In this document: piece after piece, positions 21,800 to 32,966 of the stretch
Numbering within the stretch: the first letter of the stretch is position 1
Layout: each line of letters starts with the position of its first letter
DNA from: Furcasterigmium furcatum
Taxonomy: Eukaryota; Ascomycota; Sordariomycetes; Glomerellales; Plectosphaerellaceae
NCBI GenBank assembly: GCA_001599815.1
Contig: BCIA01000005.1
Span: 1,901,088-1,965,087, forward strand
Length of the DNA: 64,000 bases
Direction: 5' to 3'
Translations under genes and position numbers: made by a program
Notes under the pieces: model-generated
Told to the model about the DNA's origin: nothing
The model's input: only the letters and a program-made list of their open reading frames with translations
The model's database searches: none

Positions 21800-24007
21800 T
21801 CACATACCCGTCAGCCCCAGGCCCTTAGGCGACTGGCTCTCCTGCGCCGCCGCCGGCGACCGCTGGCCGTGCTGCTCCAGGTGCTCCAGCACCCTCGCCA
21901 CGCTCCGTCCGTTCGAGCCCAGCAGGCGGTTGCACCCGCTGCACACGCGCAGGTGGCACGCCGCGCAGGCCCAGCGCTCGGTGCGGTCCGCGACGCCGCA
22001 CGTCTGGCAGGCGAGGGGGTAGCACGAGTTCCGGGAGGGCTTCATGATGCCGTGCTCGGTGTAGCAGTCCATGTGCGAGCGGCCGAGCGGGAAGGGCTGG
22101 AAGACGGTTCCCGGGGCGGCGGGCTCGAGGACCGTCCGGGGGAAGTAGAGCGCGCGGGGGTCCGGAGGGGGGAGGTCCTCGACGCGGAGCTCGCGGAAGT
22201 CGGTGATGACGGGGCGGTATGGGCGGGGAGCCGGGCCGGGGCCGGGACCGCGGCGGGGGGCGAAGGAGGCGGGGGAGCCGGGCCGGGAGCTGGCTCGGGA
22301 GCTTGGTCGGGGACCGCCGAAGCCGGGGGTTAGGGGCGGCGCGAAGTCGCGGGTGTTGGGCGGCCGGAGCGGGGAAGGGGCTTCGCTGCTCGCTCTGGGG
22401 CTGGGCTGCGCGTGTAGCTGAGGGAGGCTCTGCGCGGGCCGTATATGAGTGTTCGCCGGGGGAGGAGCGACTGCGCCGATCGCCTTGCGCTGAATAGGCC
22501 TGGACTGCGGCTTGGTGTCGTCGTGCGGCGGAGTCGGGGGTGCGGTTGGTGATAGGGGCGACACGACAGTCTCGGCCATCGAGGGCTTCACATCTTGTCT
22601 GTCGTAGTCTGGTGTCGGGAGGCGCGGTGCCTCGATGGGGGAAATGGTGGTGTGATCGGGAACTGGCGCAGGTGCCGTCTCGGCGTGCTCGCGGCTCGAT
22701 TTTGCGAGAGTAAAGTTGGACGCTTGCGTCTTGATCTTGGAAGCCTTCGCACCCATTGTTGTGTCTTCGGTAAGGGGTTTCTGAGTCTGGCTGGAGGTAC
22801 CAATATTCGACGTAGTGTTTGCAACTGGCGCTGAGTTGTCAAAAGAGCGACTTTGCTCCATGGGAGGCGTGTATGCCTTGAATTGTTGTTGAGGGGGCGA
22901 AATGGACGCCTCAGGTGACGGCTTCTCCTCCACGGGTGAAATGTAGGCCTTGTTCTGAGGCTGCCAGGCCCTCGCGCCTGCAGCGGAAGAGGCAGACAAT
23001 GCCTGTTGGCTACTCTGTGTCGACGAGCTGAGCGTCGAGGGTGCTGAAGGGAGTGTGCTCTGGGTTGGAGGCTGTGAAGCGGCGGTCGATCCGTGACTCA
23101 GGGCGGCGAGCTGGAGGTCAGGCAGTTGAATTGGACGCTCCGACTTGAGTGACCTCCTCCTCCAGATCTGTTCTCTCGGGGGAGACGCGGCCGTCGTATT
23201 CACCGGAGAATCCGCCTTGCCCACGTAGATGGAGTCTTTCTTAGGTGTGGGCGGCGGGGGCTCGTCTTTCGCTGCGAGACGCGGTGGAGGAGGGAGGTCC
23301 TTCAGGGAACGCGTCACGGGCGCCTTGGGAGCCTCTCTCGTCGCCTGAGGTAACCAGGTGTCCTGGGGAATGGTCGGCAGCGGCGCGAAACTGTCTTTGC
23401 CTGATTTCCAGCTCCTCACGACTTCCTCGTGCGCCTCTGGTGATATCGTCGACTCCGAGTTCCGTTGGCTCGCAAATCCATCCGAGCTCTTGACAATGGA
23501 GTCACCAGCCGAGCTTCGCGAATAAGCCGACAATAGGCTTCCAATGGAGTCCGCCGGTGATATTCTTCCCGCTTCGGCCTCAGCAGCAGCCTTCTCTGGG
23601 TGTTGTGTCTGCAGCGTCGGCAACGGTTGCGGCGCCGCTGGAATCTCCTTGGGCGGCGCCACAGGTCTTCTCGGTATCGACATTGGCGGCGGGCCCGGAG
23701 GCAGAGGCGTTTCAAACGGCAAAGGTGGCAGCGATGGCAGCGCCGGTAAGGGGGCCTGTGGCGGTAATGTCGGCGGAGGCGTGGATTTTGCGGGCGTCTG
23801 CGGTGGCGACAGCGCTTCTGGCAGCGTCTTCTCTGCCACGACTGGTTTTCTGATGGGCTTCCTGGCGAAAGACGGCGGCAGCACCAGCGGAACGGGAGGC
23901 AGTGCCTTGGAGGGAGGTCGTGTTGTCGGAGGGGGAGGGGGAGGCAGCATTTTTGAGAAGCGCGACCTCCCGCTCCCGGGCGTCCTGGGAGTGTCCGCAG
24001 CAAGCAT
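21800..24007 (-). CDS. Proline-rich low-complexity protein with C-terminal Cys cluster (hypothetical)
   Basis: One exon, 735 residues from the ATG at 24007; an in-frame stop lies about 50 bp upstream, so this is the first possible start. Residues 1-600 are Pro/Ser-rich with polyproline tracts (MLPPPPPPTTR, PLPPGPPPMSIPRR), typical of SH3/WW/profilin ligands and of disordered scaffolds. The last 110 residues are ordered: ACQTCGV, WACAACHLRVCSGCNRLLG and HMDCY form a Cys-rich zinc-binding-like module, which looks like the functional end. I do not recognise a named family. A role in cytoskeletal or signalling assemblies is possible but not shown. Opposite-strand frames here are shadows of the GC-rich repeats. 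Confidence 0.8.
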   Translation of the reverse strand: MLAADTPRTPGSGRSRFSKMLPPPPPPTTRPPSKALPPVPLVLPPSFARKPIRKPVVAEKTLPEALSPPQTPAKSTPPPTLPPQAPLPALPSLPPLPFETPLPPGPPPMSIPRRPVAPPKEIPAAPQPLPTLQTQHPEKAAAEAEAGRISPADSIGSLLSAYSRSSAGDSIVKSSDGFASQRNSESTISPEAHEEVVRSWKSGKDSFAPLPTIPQDTWLPQATREAPKAPVTRSLKDLPPPPRLAAKDEPPPPTPKKDSIYVGKADSPVNTTAASPPREQIWRRRSLKSERPIQLPDLQLAALSHGSTAASQPPTQSTLPSAPSTLSSSTQSSQQALSASSAAGARAWQPQNKAYISPVEEKPSPEASISPPQQQFKAYTPPMEQSRSFDNSAPVANTTSNIGTSSQTQKPLTEDTTMGAKASKIKTQASNFTLAKSSREHAETAPAPVPDHTTISPIEAPRLPTPDYDRQDVKPSMAETVVSPLSPTAPPTPPHDDTKPQSRPIQRKAIGAVAPPPANTHIRPAQSLPQLHAQPSPRASSEAPSPLRPPNTRDFAPPLTPGFGGPRPSSRASSRPGSPASFAPRRGPGPGPAPRPYRPVITDFRELRVEDLPPPDPRALYFPRTVLEPAAPGTVFQPFPLGRSHMDCYTEHGIMKPSRNSCYPLACQTCGVADRTERWACAACHLRVCSGCNRLLGSNGRSVARVLEHLEQHGQRSPAAAQESQSPKGLGLTGM

Positions 24008-26094
24008 CTTGCCTGTCGAGGTCGGGACGTCCGTTCGCTCGCGGTTCCTAGTCGTTTATGCGCGAGAAGAGGAGAATCAGGCAATGGATAGGGGCCTCAG
24101 GGCCGCAATGCACCGCGGGGCCGCTGGTGAAACCCGGGAACGTGGGCGAGGTCGGACGAAGGCGACGGAGTCTAAGGGGCGAACGAGGTGGGCTGTGGTG
24201 GTGTCGCGCGAAGGTGCTGTAACGGACCCCCGGTCCTATTCGTGGAGTCGTGTGTAATAATCGAGTCGGCGGCCTGTGATACGCGACAGGCAACGGGGAT
24301 CATGGGTCGGAGGAGAATAGGAGAAGCAAAGGAGCGGTCGGTCGTCAGGGCAAAAGGGATTGAACGAGAAGAAGGTGAAACGAAGGCGGCGGACGATGTC
24401 CAAGGCAAAGAAAGGAGCGGCGGGACCTTGGATGATTCGTCTGGCGATCTTCAGTCGGGAACGAATGAACGGACGGCAAGGGACAGATTCTCTGCGCCTC
24501 GCCAAGGATGATGTCTCTGCGAAGATCGCGACCGAGACTCGTGCAAGATTCCCCGCGATGAGACGAGAAACAGGACGATGGACTTCACGATGCCAGCCTC
24601 AGAGAAAGAGAGAGAGAGACGAGACAAGCTGGTTCAAAAGAGACCGCCAGCCGCAGAGCTTACGACGGGCGTGAGAACTCTGACAGGCAGGACGGCTCGG
24701 TGGGTTCGACATCCCCTGTTGACCAACACACGTCAGTGGACGATGGGCGAGTCCAAGGATTCACGGCAGGCTCGGGAATGAGTATGGATGCTGGGACCAG
24801 GCGGGGTGCGCTTCTGCTGTGGCTTGGTGGCTTGGTGGGCGCGGGAGGGCTCCGGGAGGCCATTCCAAGGACAGGGAGACAGGGGTGCGGTCCACGCAAG
24901 CTGCCGTCCGTCGTCCCAAGTCTGGACGGCCAAGTCTTAGCCTCCCCCTGGCTCCGCTCCGGGTACGAGACAGCAGGACCAGTGACGACACTGGCGAGAC
25001 TCGCGCGTTCAGGCGTGGCTGATGGCCCTCCTTTTCGTTTGCCCCAGCCACCGGTGGCCCCTGAATCGTCATGTACGTGAGACATTCTCATTTGCGGAGA
25101 GCCGACCATCGCATCGCATGCCTCGTTGTGGTACGGAGGACGAGCATTGAATGAGCAGGCGATCAATAAAGCGCAGAATCCGAGTCAACGAGTGTAACCA
25201 GCGAGTGCGGTGGACGGCTGCGGCGCGAGCCGTTGCCGATACAAGCCTCCAGAGCCGCCAGTCGGCGTTCCGCTCGAGTCAAGTGAGCATGTATTGGTAT
25301 CGATTCCATGGCCCCGTGCCGCCGTTTGACAGAGGTATTTCGACTGAGCTCAGCGTGCTCCGTGCCGAAGATGCCATCTTCTCGCGCAAGCAGAATGATG
25401 GACTCGGATACGACGCATCTCGGATTCGCTCGGGTCAAAAGGCGAGGCTCCATCAAGCACTCCGACCGTATCCCTCGCACTTTACGAGCCACAAACCGCT
25501 CGATTCGGCTCTCAGGAGATGTGTGAGCTTGGTTGGCGAGCAAAAGTCCATCGGTTTCGCGGGAAAGAAGAAAAAAAAAGCTCTGGGGTTTCGTCTTCTT
25601 TGAATTCCTTTCAAGTTCCGTGTGCACCGAACTTGCCCCGGGGGCTACCTGGAGTCCGGACCACCATATGGTTGGCGATTTTCCGTCCGTGGGCGATTCT
25701 CGGTGGCGGGGAGCAGCTCCTTGTGTAAGCGAAAGCTGGCCCTCACTCGAAAGCATCATGAGGTTGATGTGAGAACTTGAAGAGAGTTCGATTGTCTGTC
25801 CGAAACTTTGGCAATGAAAGATGATGACAAGCATCTGGCAGCACGTGACACCAGTTGCGCTTTCCAGAGCACCATCTCGGGCGGGAATGTGGAGACAACG
25901 GTCATCCCTCGTCCAGGGCCACTTTGACGCGATCTGAAGACGTGATTGTCGACTTTTCTTCGTCCAGGGGACTTGTCTGATTTGGATCTGCCCAATTGTC
26001 TGCCGGAAGCTCCTGCATACTATCAAGACCCGGACGGTGGACCAGTATCGACGAATATCTACTCTTCTCACTCTCCGGCAGACGAGGTTACACA
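24008..26094. other. Long divergent upstream region
   Basis: About 2.1 kb between the proline-rich gene and the MFS transporter, both reading outward. Several long chance frames exist, including one of 343 codons on the minus strand, but none has a domain-like sequence. It probably holds long 5' leaders and promoters. Confidence 0.5.
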
Positions 26095-27865
26095 ATGACT
26101 CTCTCAACATCGCCGCAAGATCCGGCGCTCCCGACAGAAAGATCACCGCTGCTCGGAGACACAGATGACAGTCGCCGTGGCTCAGTAGCGACACTTGTCG
26201 ACGAATCCCCGGACAATGGAGCTCCTACGCCGAGTGATGATGCCGCCAGCCGTGATGGAAACCCGGAGATGGCTAAGAAAATGCACCTCCTGATCCCAGC
26301 CATCGGCATCGGTGTGAGTGCCAGCTCCCTTCCGCTCCTATAGGCTTGGCTTCTCATCCCGGGACAGATCTTTCTCTGTGCAGTCGATCAGCTTCTCACA
26401 ATAGCCACATATGCGAGGATCGGCAGTGAGCTAAACGCCCTCAACAACACCAGCTGGGTGGCCACATCGTAAGTCGTCTCAACGACGTCTCCCACATCTC
26501 ATCACAAAATCTCACCAGCGCAGGTACTTCATCACCCTCACGTGCTTTCAACCACTCTATGGCAAGCTTTCAGATATCTTCGGCCGCAAGGAATGCCTCC
26601 TCTTCGCCTACACCATCTTCGCCATCGGCTGCCTTGGCTGTGGCCTCGCCAAGACCTTTGTCCAGCTCTGCATCGCCCGCGCCGTCAGCGGCATCGGCGG
26701 CGGTGGCATGAATGCCCTCGTCTCCATCCTGATGAGCGACATCGTCCCGCTGCGGGATCGTGGCGTCTGGCAGGGCTACATCAACATCATCTTTGCCGCC
26801 GGCACCTCCGCCGGCGCTCCTCTGGGCGGTCTGCTCGCGGACTCTGTCGGCTGGCGGTGGTCGTTCATCGGCCAAGTCCCCATCTGCGTCGCCGCTTTCG
26901 CAGCCGTCTACTTCGTCCTGCATCTGCCCAAGACGGACCACTCGCACTGGAAGGAAAAAGTGGCCAAGATCGACTTCCTGGGCGCCTTCCTCCTCGTGCT
27001 GGGCGTCATCGCCCTCCTCTTCGGCCTCGACTCGGGCTCCAACAACGGCTGGAGCGACATGGGCGCCATCGTCCCCCTCGCGTTGACGCCCGTGTTCTTC
27101 GGCGCCTTCGTCCTCGTCGAGATGCGCGTGGCCAGCCACCCCTTCGCCCCAGGGCACGTCATCTTCGACCGCTCCCTCTTCGCGAGCTACATCGCCAACT
27201 TCTTCGGCACGGCCGGCCAGATCACGACCATCTTCGTCCCGCCGCTCTTCTTCCAGGCCGTCCAGGGCGCCAGCGCAACGCGGTCCGGCGCCCTCCTCGT
27301 CCCGCCCATGCTCGGCGGCGTGCTCGCCTCCCTCGGCGGCGGCCTCCTCATCCGCCACACTGGCCACTACTACCGCCTCACCATCGCCGCCTTCGGCGTC
27401 CTCCTCCTCTCCATCATCCCCCTGACCCTCTCCCTCTGGTCCGGCTCCACCCCCGGCGTCGTCTCCGGCATCGTCCTCGCCGCCATCGGCGCCGGCTGCG
27501 GCATCACCACCACCCTCGTCGCCCTCCTCTCCAACGCCTCCCGCGACGACTCCGCCGTCGTCGTCGCCTGCAGCTACCTCTTCCGCTCCCTCGGCAGCAG
27601 CATCGGCATCAGCATCGCCACGGCCACCCTGCAGCAGGTCCTCCGCACCCAGCTCTCCGCCCGCCTCGGCGACGACGCCGGCCGCATCATCGAGCGCGCG
27701 AGGGAGTCACTCGACTTCATCAGGGAGCTGCCGCCCGCCGTCGCCGCCGAGGTCCGCGAGAGCTACCGCTTCGCGACCGTCGGCGCCATGGTCCCCACAG
27801 CGGGCTTCCTGGCGCTCGGCTTCCTGGCGACGTTCTTCATCAGGGAGGTCGTCCTGCACAAGTAG
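26095..27865 (+). CDS. MFS transporter, vacuolar basic amino acid / Fnx1-VBA type
   Basis: Three exons: 26095-26313, 26368-26468, 26524-27865; 553 residues. A 70-residue acidic N-terminus containing ERSPLLGD (a dileucine-type sorting signal) leads into about 14 membrane helices. Motif A-like GKLSDIFGRKECLL and the segment SDIVPLRDRGVWQGYIN are hallmarks of fungal DHA2 transporters related to Fnx1/VBA, which move basic amino acids into the vacuole; multidrug-exporter labels are common for the same group. Intron 1 interrupts GIG/IFLCAVDQ, and intron 2 falls within WVATS/YF. Transport is expected to be proton-coupled antiport. The substrate is inferred from family resemblance and the sorting motif only. 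Confidence 0.92.
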
Positions 27866-28860
27866 GAGGCCCAGACCCGCTAGATATTCTCGCATACTCC
27901 AAAGAGGCGCATGGGCATGACGCCGAGAAACTCTGTATCGATTGATATAGATAGATATCCTTACTTACCATTGAATTCTCCATACTCATCTAGATGGATA
28001 CTCGGAGTCGGGGCGGGAAATATGTACCATGAACAGTTAAATTTACAATACCATTTGCTACTACCAGCTTGTCATCACATGCAAACTTGAATGTTTCCCA
28101 GCTGTCGCCTAATCGCAGCCAATTGGTGCAGCCCAGCAGGTGTAGATAAGGTTTAGAATTCACGCCTAGCGCAGGACCTTTTGCTCCCACGTTTCCTCCC
28201 ATCTTTCCCATCTTGGGCCTCACCTCGATCAGCCCTGACAGGTAACCATTCCCCAAACGGCGCATGGCTAGGCCGACTCGTTGTACCGGTAACACTGACA
28301 TCACCCGTGCGGGCAACGGCTGTCGACAAAGGGGGCGATTCGGAAAGCTCGGGGCATCAGCCTGCTGGGAGAGCTCGCGGCAGAGGGTAGCATTTCGAGA
28401 ACAGACGATGCGCGATGTCACCGGGCACGGGCACTGGCACGGCACGGGAAGGAAGATGCGGACTGACTTGGTTCAATTCCAGAGCCGCTGTCTAACGCGC
28501 GCGCTTCTATGGATGGCGCATTTTGGAGACACGATGCCTTCCCACTCCTCCTCCGCTGCGGCATACCTGTCATGATTCTCGTGAGAATAAAAAGAAGGGC
28601 TGTAACATGTCGCTGGGTGATCCCGCGACGCGCCTCGTTGATAACGACCGAGAGGCCCCGTCTCCGGGTCTGAAGCCGCGCCCTCGCTCCCAGCAGATAA
28701 CCCTGCCTCCTCCGAAACGCGCTGTTTCCCGCTCGTGATGAAGTCACTCGTCCCGTCTAAGCAAGCTCGGGTCTAATTAATGTTGTGCCCCGTTGGGGGC
28801 GCCTTCCGCCACTGTCGTCCCCGACTCTGCTCTTGTACCCAACACCCCGGCAGGTGTCCT
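27866..28860. other. Convergent spacer
   Basis: About 1 kb between the tail-to-tail MFS and 6-phosphogluconolactonase genes. Only short chance frames. Confidence 0.5.
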
Positions 28861-29640
28861 CTACAACACGCTGCGCGGGAACTGAACGCCCTCCACAGCA
28901 GGGCTGTCGACGAACCAGCTGCTGCGGTCGCCGGCACCCTCGTTGACGAGCGCGCAGGGGAGGCCGTTGCCCTGCTCGAAGATCTCCTTCATGATCTCCT
29001 TCTTGCCGCCGCCGGTGGCGACGAAGGCGATCTTGACGGCATGGGTGACGACGGGAAGGGTGAGGGTGACGCGCTTGGGCGGGGGCTTGGGGGAGTCCTC
29101 GATGGGAGCGACCCATGCGCTGGTCTCGCGGAGGAGCTCGTGGCCGGGGAAGAGAGAGCAGGTGTGGCCGTCGGGGCCGCAGCCGAGGAGGAGGAGGTCG
29201 AAGATGGGCAGGCGGACGGAGTCGCGGGAGGCGAAGCTCGTGACGAGTGCCTGCTCGTACTGGTCTGCGAGCTCCTGGGGGTCGTCGAGGTGGGCGACGT
29301 CGATGGGGTGGACGAGGGGCTGGCCTGCGTCGGCGGGGATCTTGTCGAGGAGCTCGGCCTTCAGGAGGCCGTAGTTGGAATCTTCGTGGTCGAGGGGCAC
29401 GGCGCGCTCGTCAGCGAAGAAGATCTCCCACTTGGAGAAGTGGACGGCATCCTGAGGTCCGGAGGAGGGTGCGAGCAGGGCCGCGGCGAGAGTCTTGGGA
29501 AGAGAGCCGCCAGAGACGGCGACCTTGAAGACGCCATGGCGGGTGATGCCCGCGTTTTGGGCACTGATCACATAGCCGCGCAGCGATGTGGCGAGGTCGC
29601 CGACACTGGGGTAGACAAACAGGTTCGGTTGCTTGCCCAT
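28861..29640 (-). CDS. 6-phosphogluconolactonase
   Basis: One exon, 259 residues from the ATG at 29640 (MGKQPNLFVYPSVGDLA). The frame stays open further upstream, but this start gives the usual length. Diagnostic segments: VAVSGGSLPKTLAAAL (sugar-phosphate isomerase-like loop), FFADERAVPLDHEDSNYG, LLLGCGPDGHTCSLFPG and FVATGGGKKEIM. The enzyme hydrolyses 6-phosphogluconolactone to 6-phosphogluconate, the second step of the oxidative pentose phosphate pathway, in the cytosol. It supplies flux for NADPH, which the P450s and reductases nearby use, but this is a housekeeping gene and the proximity need not mean linkage. Confidence 0.95.
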   Translation of the reverse strand: MGKQPNLFVYPSVGDLATSLRGYVISAQNAGITRHGVFKVAVSGGSLPKTLAAALLAPSSGPQDAVHFSKWEIFFADERAVPLDHEDSNYGLLKAELLDKIPADAGQPLVHPIDVAHLDDPQELADQYEQALVTSFASRDSVRLPIFDLLLLGCGPDGHTCSLFPGHELLRETSAWVAPIEDSPKPPPKRVTLTLPVVTHAVKIAFVATGGGKKEIMKEIFEQGNGLPCALVNEGAGDRSSWFVDSPAVEGVQFPRSVL

Positions 29641-30841
29641 TGTGATATGTGAGCGCTGAAGGCGATGGCGAAGTGTTGTCGGAGTGTTGTTGATGGCGGG
29701 GTAATTCCGGGAGAGGAAAAAAATAAAAGAAGAGGTGCTGTCACCGACGAAACGATGCGCGGGGTTGGTTGGTGGAAGGTTTGTAAATGGAAATGGAGCT
29801 GTGGAGAGGGGGTCCGGGCTGCTGCGGGCGCAGAGGAGCGAGGTGCTTTTCGGCTGAGAAGGACGAGCTAGTCGTACGATCAAGTCTGCTGTTCCACGAT
29901 GGGTATCGATTGGTTGAAAATACTGCAGTGCTGTTGTCGATGTCGTGGTGATGTGATGGGCGGCGTGGTCTGGTGGTTTTCGGAGTCGAGCCCGTCTAAG
30001 CGATGGCGGGTGTTGATAGATGACAGAAGTGAGCGAGAGAAGATCGCCCGGGCAGTACTAGGGGAAGAAGTAGGTGGCGGCAGGCTGGGAGGGGGGATCT
30101 TTCCTGCCAGTGGCCGACCGATTAGTACCGTCCACCTCATCCATAGGTACTTCCTCCCGCTCGGTGGTTACCTGGCGGGGGCAGGAACCCGGGGTTCTTA
30201 CTGAGGTCCGACCTCCATACTAATTACTCCAGTCCTTGGACAATCCATGGGAAGCTACTGCCCTGGATCTCCGCCTCCTATTCTTCGACAAAATACAGAC
30301 AAAAGTCAAGCATTTTACTATCCATATATCATAATGTATCATAACTTTCGTGATATTTTGTTTGTTATCATGCGGTTAATCCTATATGATCAAAGGCCTC
30401 GGAGCCTGTAGTGGTCTCTTCTCCGTGTCAAGATCGACCTCCCGGACGCGGGATTTTCGGAGCTCCCTGATTGCTGGTAATGGAGCCTGTGGATTCAGTG
30501 GGTGTCCGCTACCCGCTGCGCCGTTTCAGACCCATGGATGTGTATGTACGTCAACACCCGCCGTCTCATCGGTGGCATATTTGACAGCCAATCTCTTGTC
30601 ACTGACAGTCGCCTTAGTTCCTTGTCCTGACGTCTACTGCGAACCGTCAGCTTGGGTTTGGCTCCTCGGGAGACAAAAACTGCGGACATTGCTGGTATTG
30701 TCGGCGTCATTTACATGCATCCATAGACGGCTGTCCACCCGCGAGGCGCCATTCAACATTCTCAGTGAAGAGTAAATCGCTCGGCTTGAAATACCAGGGG
30801 AATCAGAGGTCCCCAAAACGAGAAAAAGACAAAAAAGATGG
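29641..30841. other. Gene-free spacer before the tRNA
   Basis: 1.2 kb with the promoter of 6-phosphogluconolactonase on the left and an AT-rich part at 30300-30390. No gene. Confidence 0.5.
30829..30837 (-). terminator. Pol III terminator of tRNA-Arg
   Basis: T-run on the minus strand immediately 3' of the tRNA. Confidence 0.6.
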
Positions 30842-30913
30842 CATCGACAACGGGACTCGAACCCGCAACTTCCAGCTTAGGAGGCTGGCGCGCTACCATT
30901 GCGCCATGTCGAC
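30842..30913 (-). tRNA. tRNA-Arg (anticodon CCU)
   Basis: 72-base cloverleaf on the minus strand. Acceptor arms GUCGACA/UGUCGAU pair over seven positions (first is G-U); the anticodon arm CCAGC-CUCCUAA-GCUGG places CCU at positions 34-36; the T arm GCGGG-UUCGAGU-CCCGU is standard; the D arm carries GCGC..GCGC. No intron. It reads AGG. A run of six T on the minus strand follows within about 6 bp (near 30831-30836), a good Pol III terminator. Confidence 0.93.
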
Positions 30914-32966
30914 TTTTCGTTGACATTGTGGTGGAGAAAGTATGGGTTCATATGGTGTTTTAGCAGGGAACTTACCGTAGCCGCGGGAGCCCGGTAGGGC
31001 CACAGTGAAATGAATAGCAGTATCCATAAAAATACAAGCATTGTTCCATGGTTCTTGAACAAATTGGCCTGCTTTCGAACTTTCTAAACCTTGTTTCCTT
31101 CAGCCGGGTGTGTGGTGCTGCTCGGGGTTCGCCAAGGCCCACCGCCGCCGCCATCGAGTCAAGGTGGTCCGAATTTATTCGGGTCAGCGATTCAGCAGGG
31201 AGTGGATACGTTTTCACATGAATCCCAGAAGCCATCTCGTCGATCCCAAATACCCAGGGCAATCAAAAGAATAGGGTTTTATCATGGCAGACATGGGAAA
31301 CCGCTTTCGCGGGCCCAGGCGGTCTGGAACGACCCAATATCTTCCCACCCCAGCACCCGCTCTGGCGGAGGTTTTCGACCGGGACAGCGCACAACGCGAG
31401 TTGAATGGATGGGCAGGTGTGGAGACAACCTACCGCCGCTGCGCCGTTGACAACAGCCATGCTGGCCACAAGTCGGGGTGGTGGGCAGAACCGGTCCCCG
31501 CCGGTCAGCCGTTGAGTCCGAAAGCTTGAGCACCAGCAGCCATCACGAGGGATTGGGCAAAGAAACAACCAGGGACCTGACGAGGAAACCAGTCGACATT
31601 GTTGCCAAGACAAAATCTTGCATTGGAGGCTGGCCGATGACATCACCGGCTCGCAAGGGATGACAACTACCCCTCGTTTGCTCGTGCCCCTGGCTTGAAC
31701 GCGTGTGGCGTGTGTGCCGGGGTAGACCAAGGGCCGCCGGTTGCTCAAGGGGCGCGCCGGAGTGGGGAGCATACGTCGTTAAGTCGTCAACGAGGGAACG
31801 ACGATGATGCCGGCGATGGGCGGAGAGAAGCCCGGCCGGGTCCATCGAAGCATAGTCCCTTGGGACAGGCACGACGAAGAAGGTGGAAGATTCGAGAGAG
31901 ACTGGCGAGCGAGGCCGCCGTGGTGCCAGCGTGCGTGCTGCCATGATTGACCCGGGCATGGAAGCAACTGGATGTCTTGGCAAAAGTCAGATGGCTTGCT
32001 TGCCTCTGTGGATGGCGGGGTTCGTATGGATTGGGGGCGGCGTGTGTGGATGCCAGGAGATCGCAGACCCTGAAATTTTGCGCCCTGAAGAGCCCTGTTT
32101 TTCCAGGGTCCATCGACCCCACTTGCCGAAACGAAACTGACCTCCCGCTCACAATGATCCAGTGCGACTTCCTGGTTCCTCCGTGGCGCCTTCGATACCT
32201 GCCAACTGCCTCACTCAAAACTCCCAAGCCCAAGCCCTGGGACGACGATCTTTTTCCTCTCCATCCCCATCTCCGTTTTTCTTTCTCCTCTGCTTGCCCT
32301 CGATTGCCACCATTGCGCATTCTTAGCTGCCTACCCGCCCACCTGTCACCCCTCCGGGCAGATCATCTCGGAGCACGATCTCACACACGAGACTCACCTC
32401 CAGGCTCACCATTGGATCCCTCTCACTCTGCTGGCGGGCGTCATCAGCATTGTTCACTCGAGGTCTCCTGGCCTGACCGGCGCCTCTCTCGTACCCCGAC
32501 AACCCGACACCTCGACCCAGCGAAGCCGAGTCTGGCCACATCCCAGGATCGCCATTCCCCAGTGCGCAAAGGTGCTTCCGACACTGACGGACCTATCCTT
32601 CCTCGCCCACTTTCCTCGACTGAGTATCCCGACCGCTGATCTGCCGCTCCCCCATCGACTCGACAGCGCAAATTCTCGATTTCCCATCTTTTTTGTCACC
32701 CATCTTTTCTGTCACCCATCATATCCCGTCAACCTGTCATCATCCAGCAGCAGTTTGGCGCCACCGGCTCGACGCGACTGGCCGGTGAATATGCATGTCT
32801 GAGCCTCAGTGACGTCTGATATCGGCTCTTGCTTTCAATTTGGCGGCACACCATCATCTCTCCGATCGACGGACGCTGCGTACCAGGCGCTCTTTCTGCA
32901 CAGCTCGAATACCCTCATGGGGGCTTTGCCTCGCATTCTTTCACCGCAAATCGCTCCCACGGCTTC
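30914..32966. other. Long upstream region of the SET-domain gene
   Basis: About 2 kb with many overlapping chance frames on both strands. The last 600 bp are pyrimidine-rich (CT tracts at 32250-32750), as is common in promoters and 5' leaders of fungal housekeeping genes. No gene is supported. Confidence 0.5.

Noticed and set aside
25163..26194. 343-codon minus-strand ORF upstream of the MFS transporter
   Set aside because: No domain pattern, overlaps the start of the transporter, composition like random GC-rich sequence.
26542..27945. 467-codon frame rich in Arg/His/Pro
   Set aside because: Alternate frame of the MFS transporter; composition typical of a shifted GC-rich gene.
31787..32639. 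Overlapping ORFs of 170-230 codons on both strands before the SET gene
   Set aside because: No family resemblance and no consistent start or splice structure; likely 5' leader and promoter.
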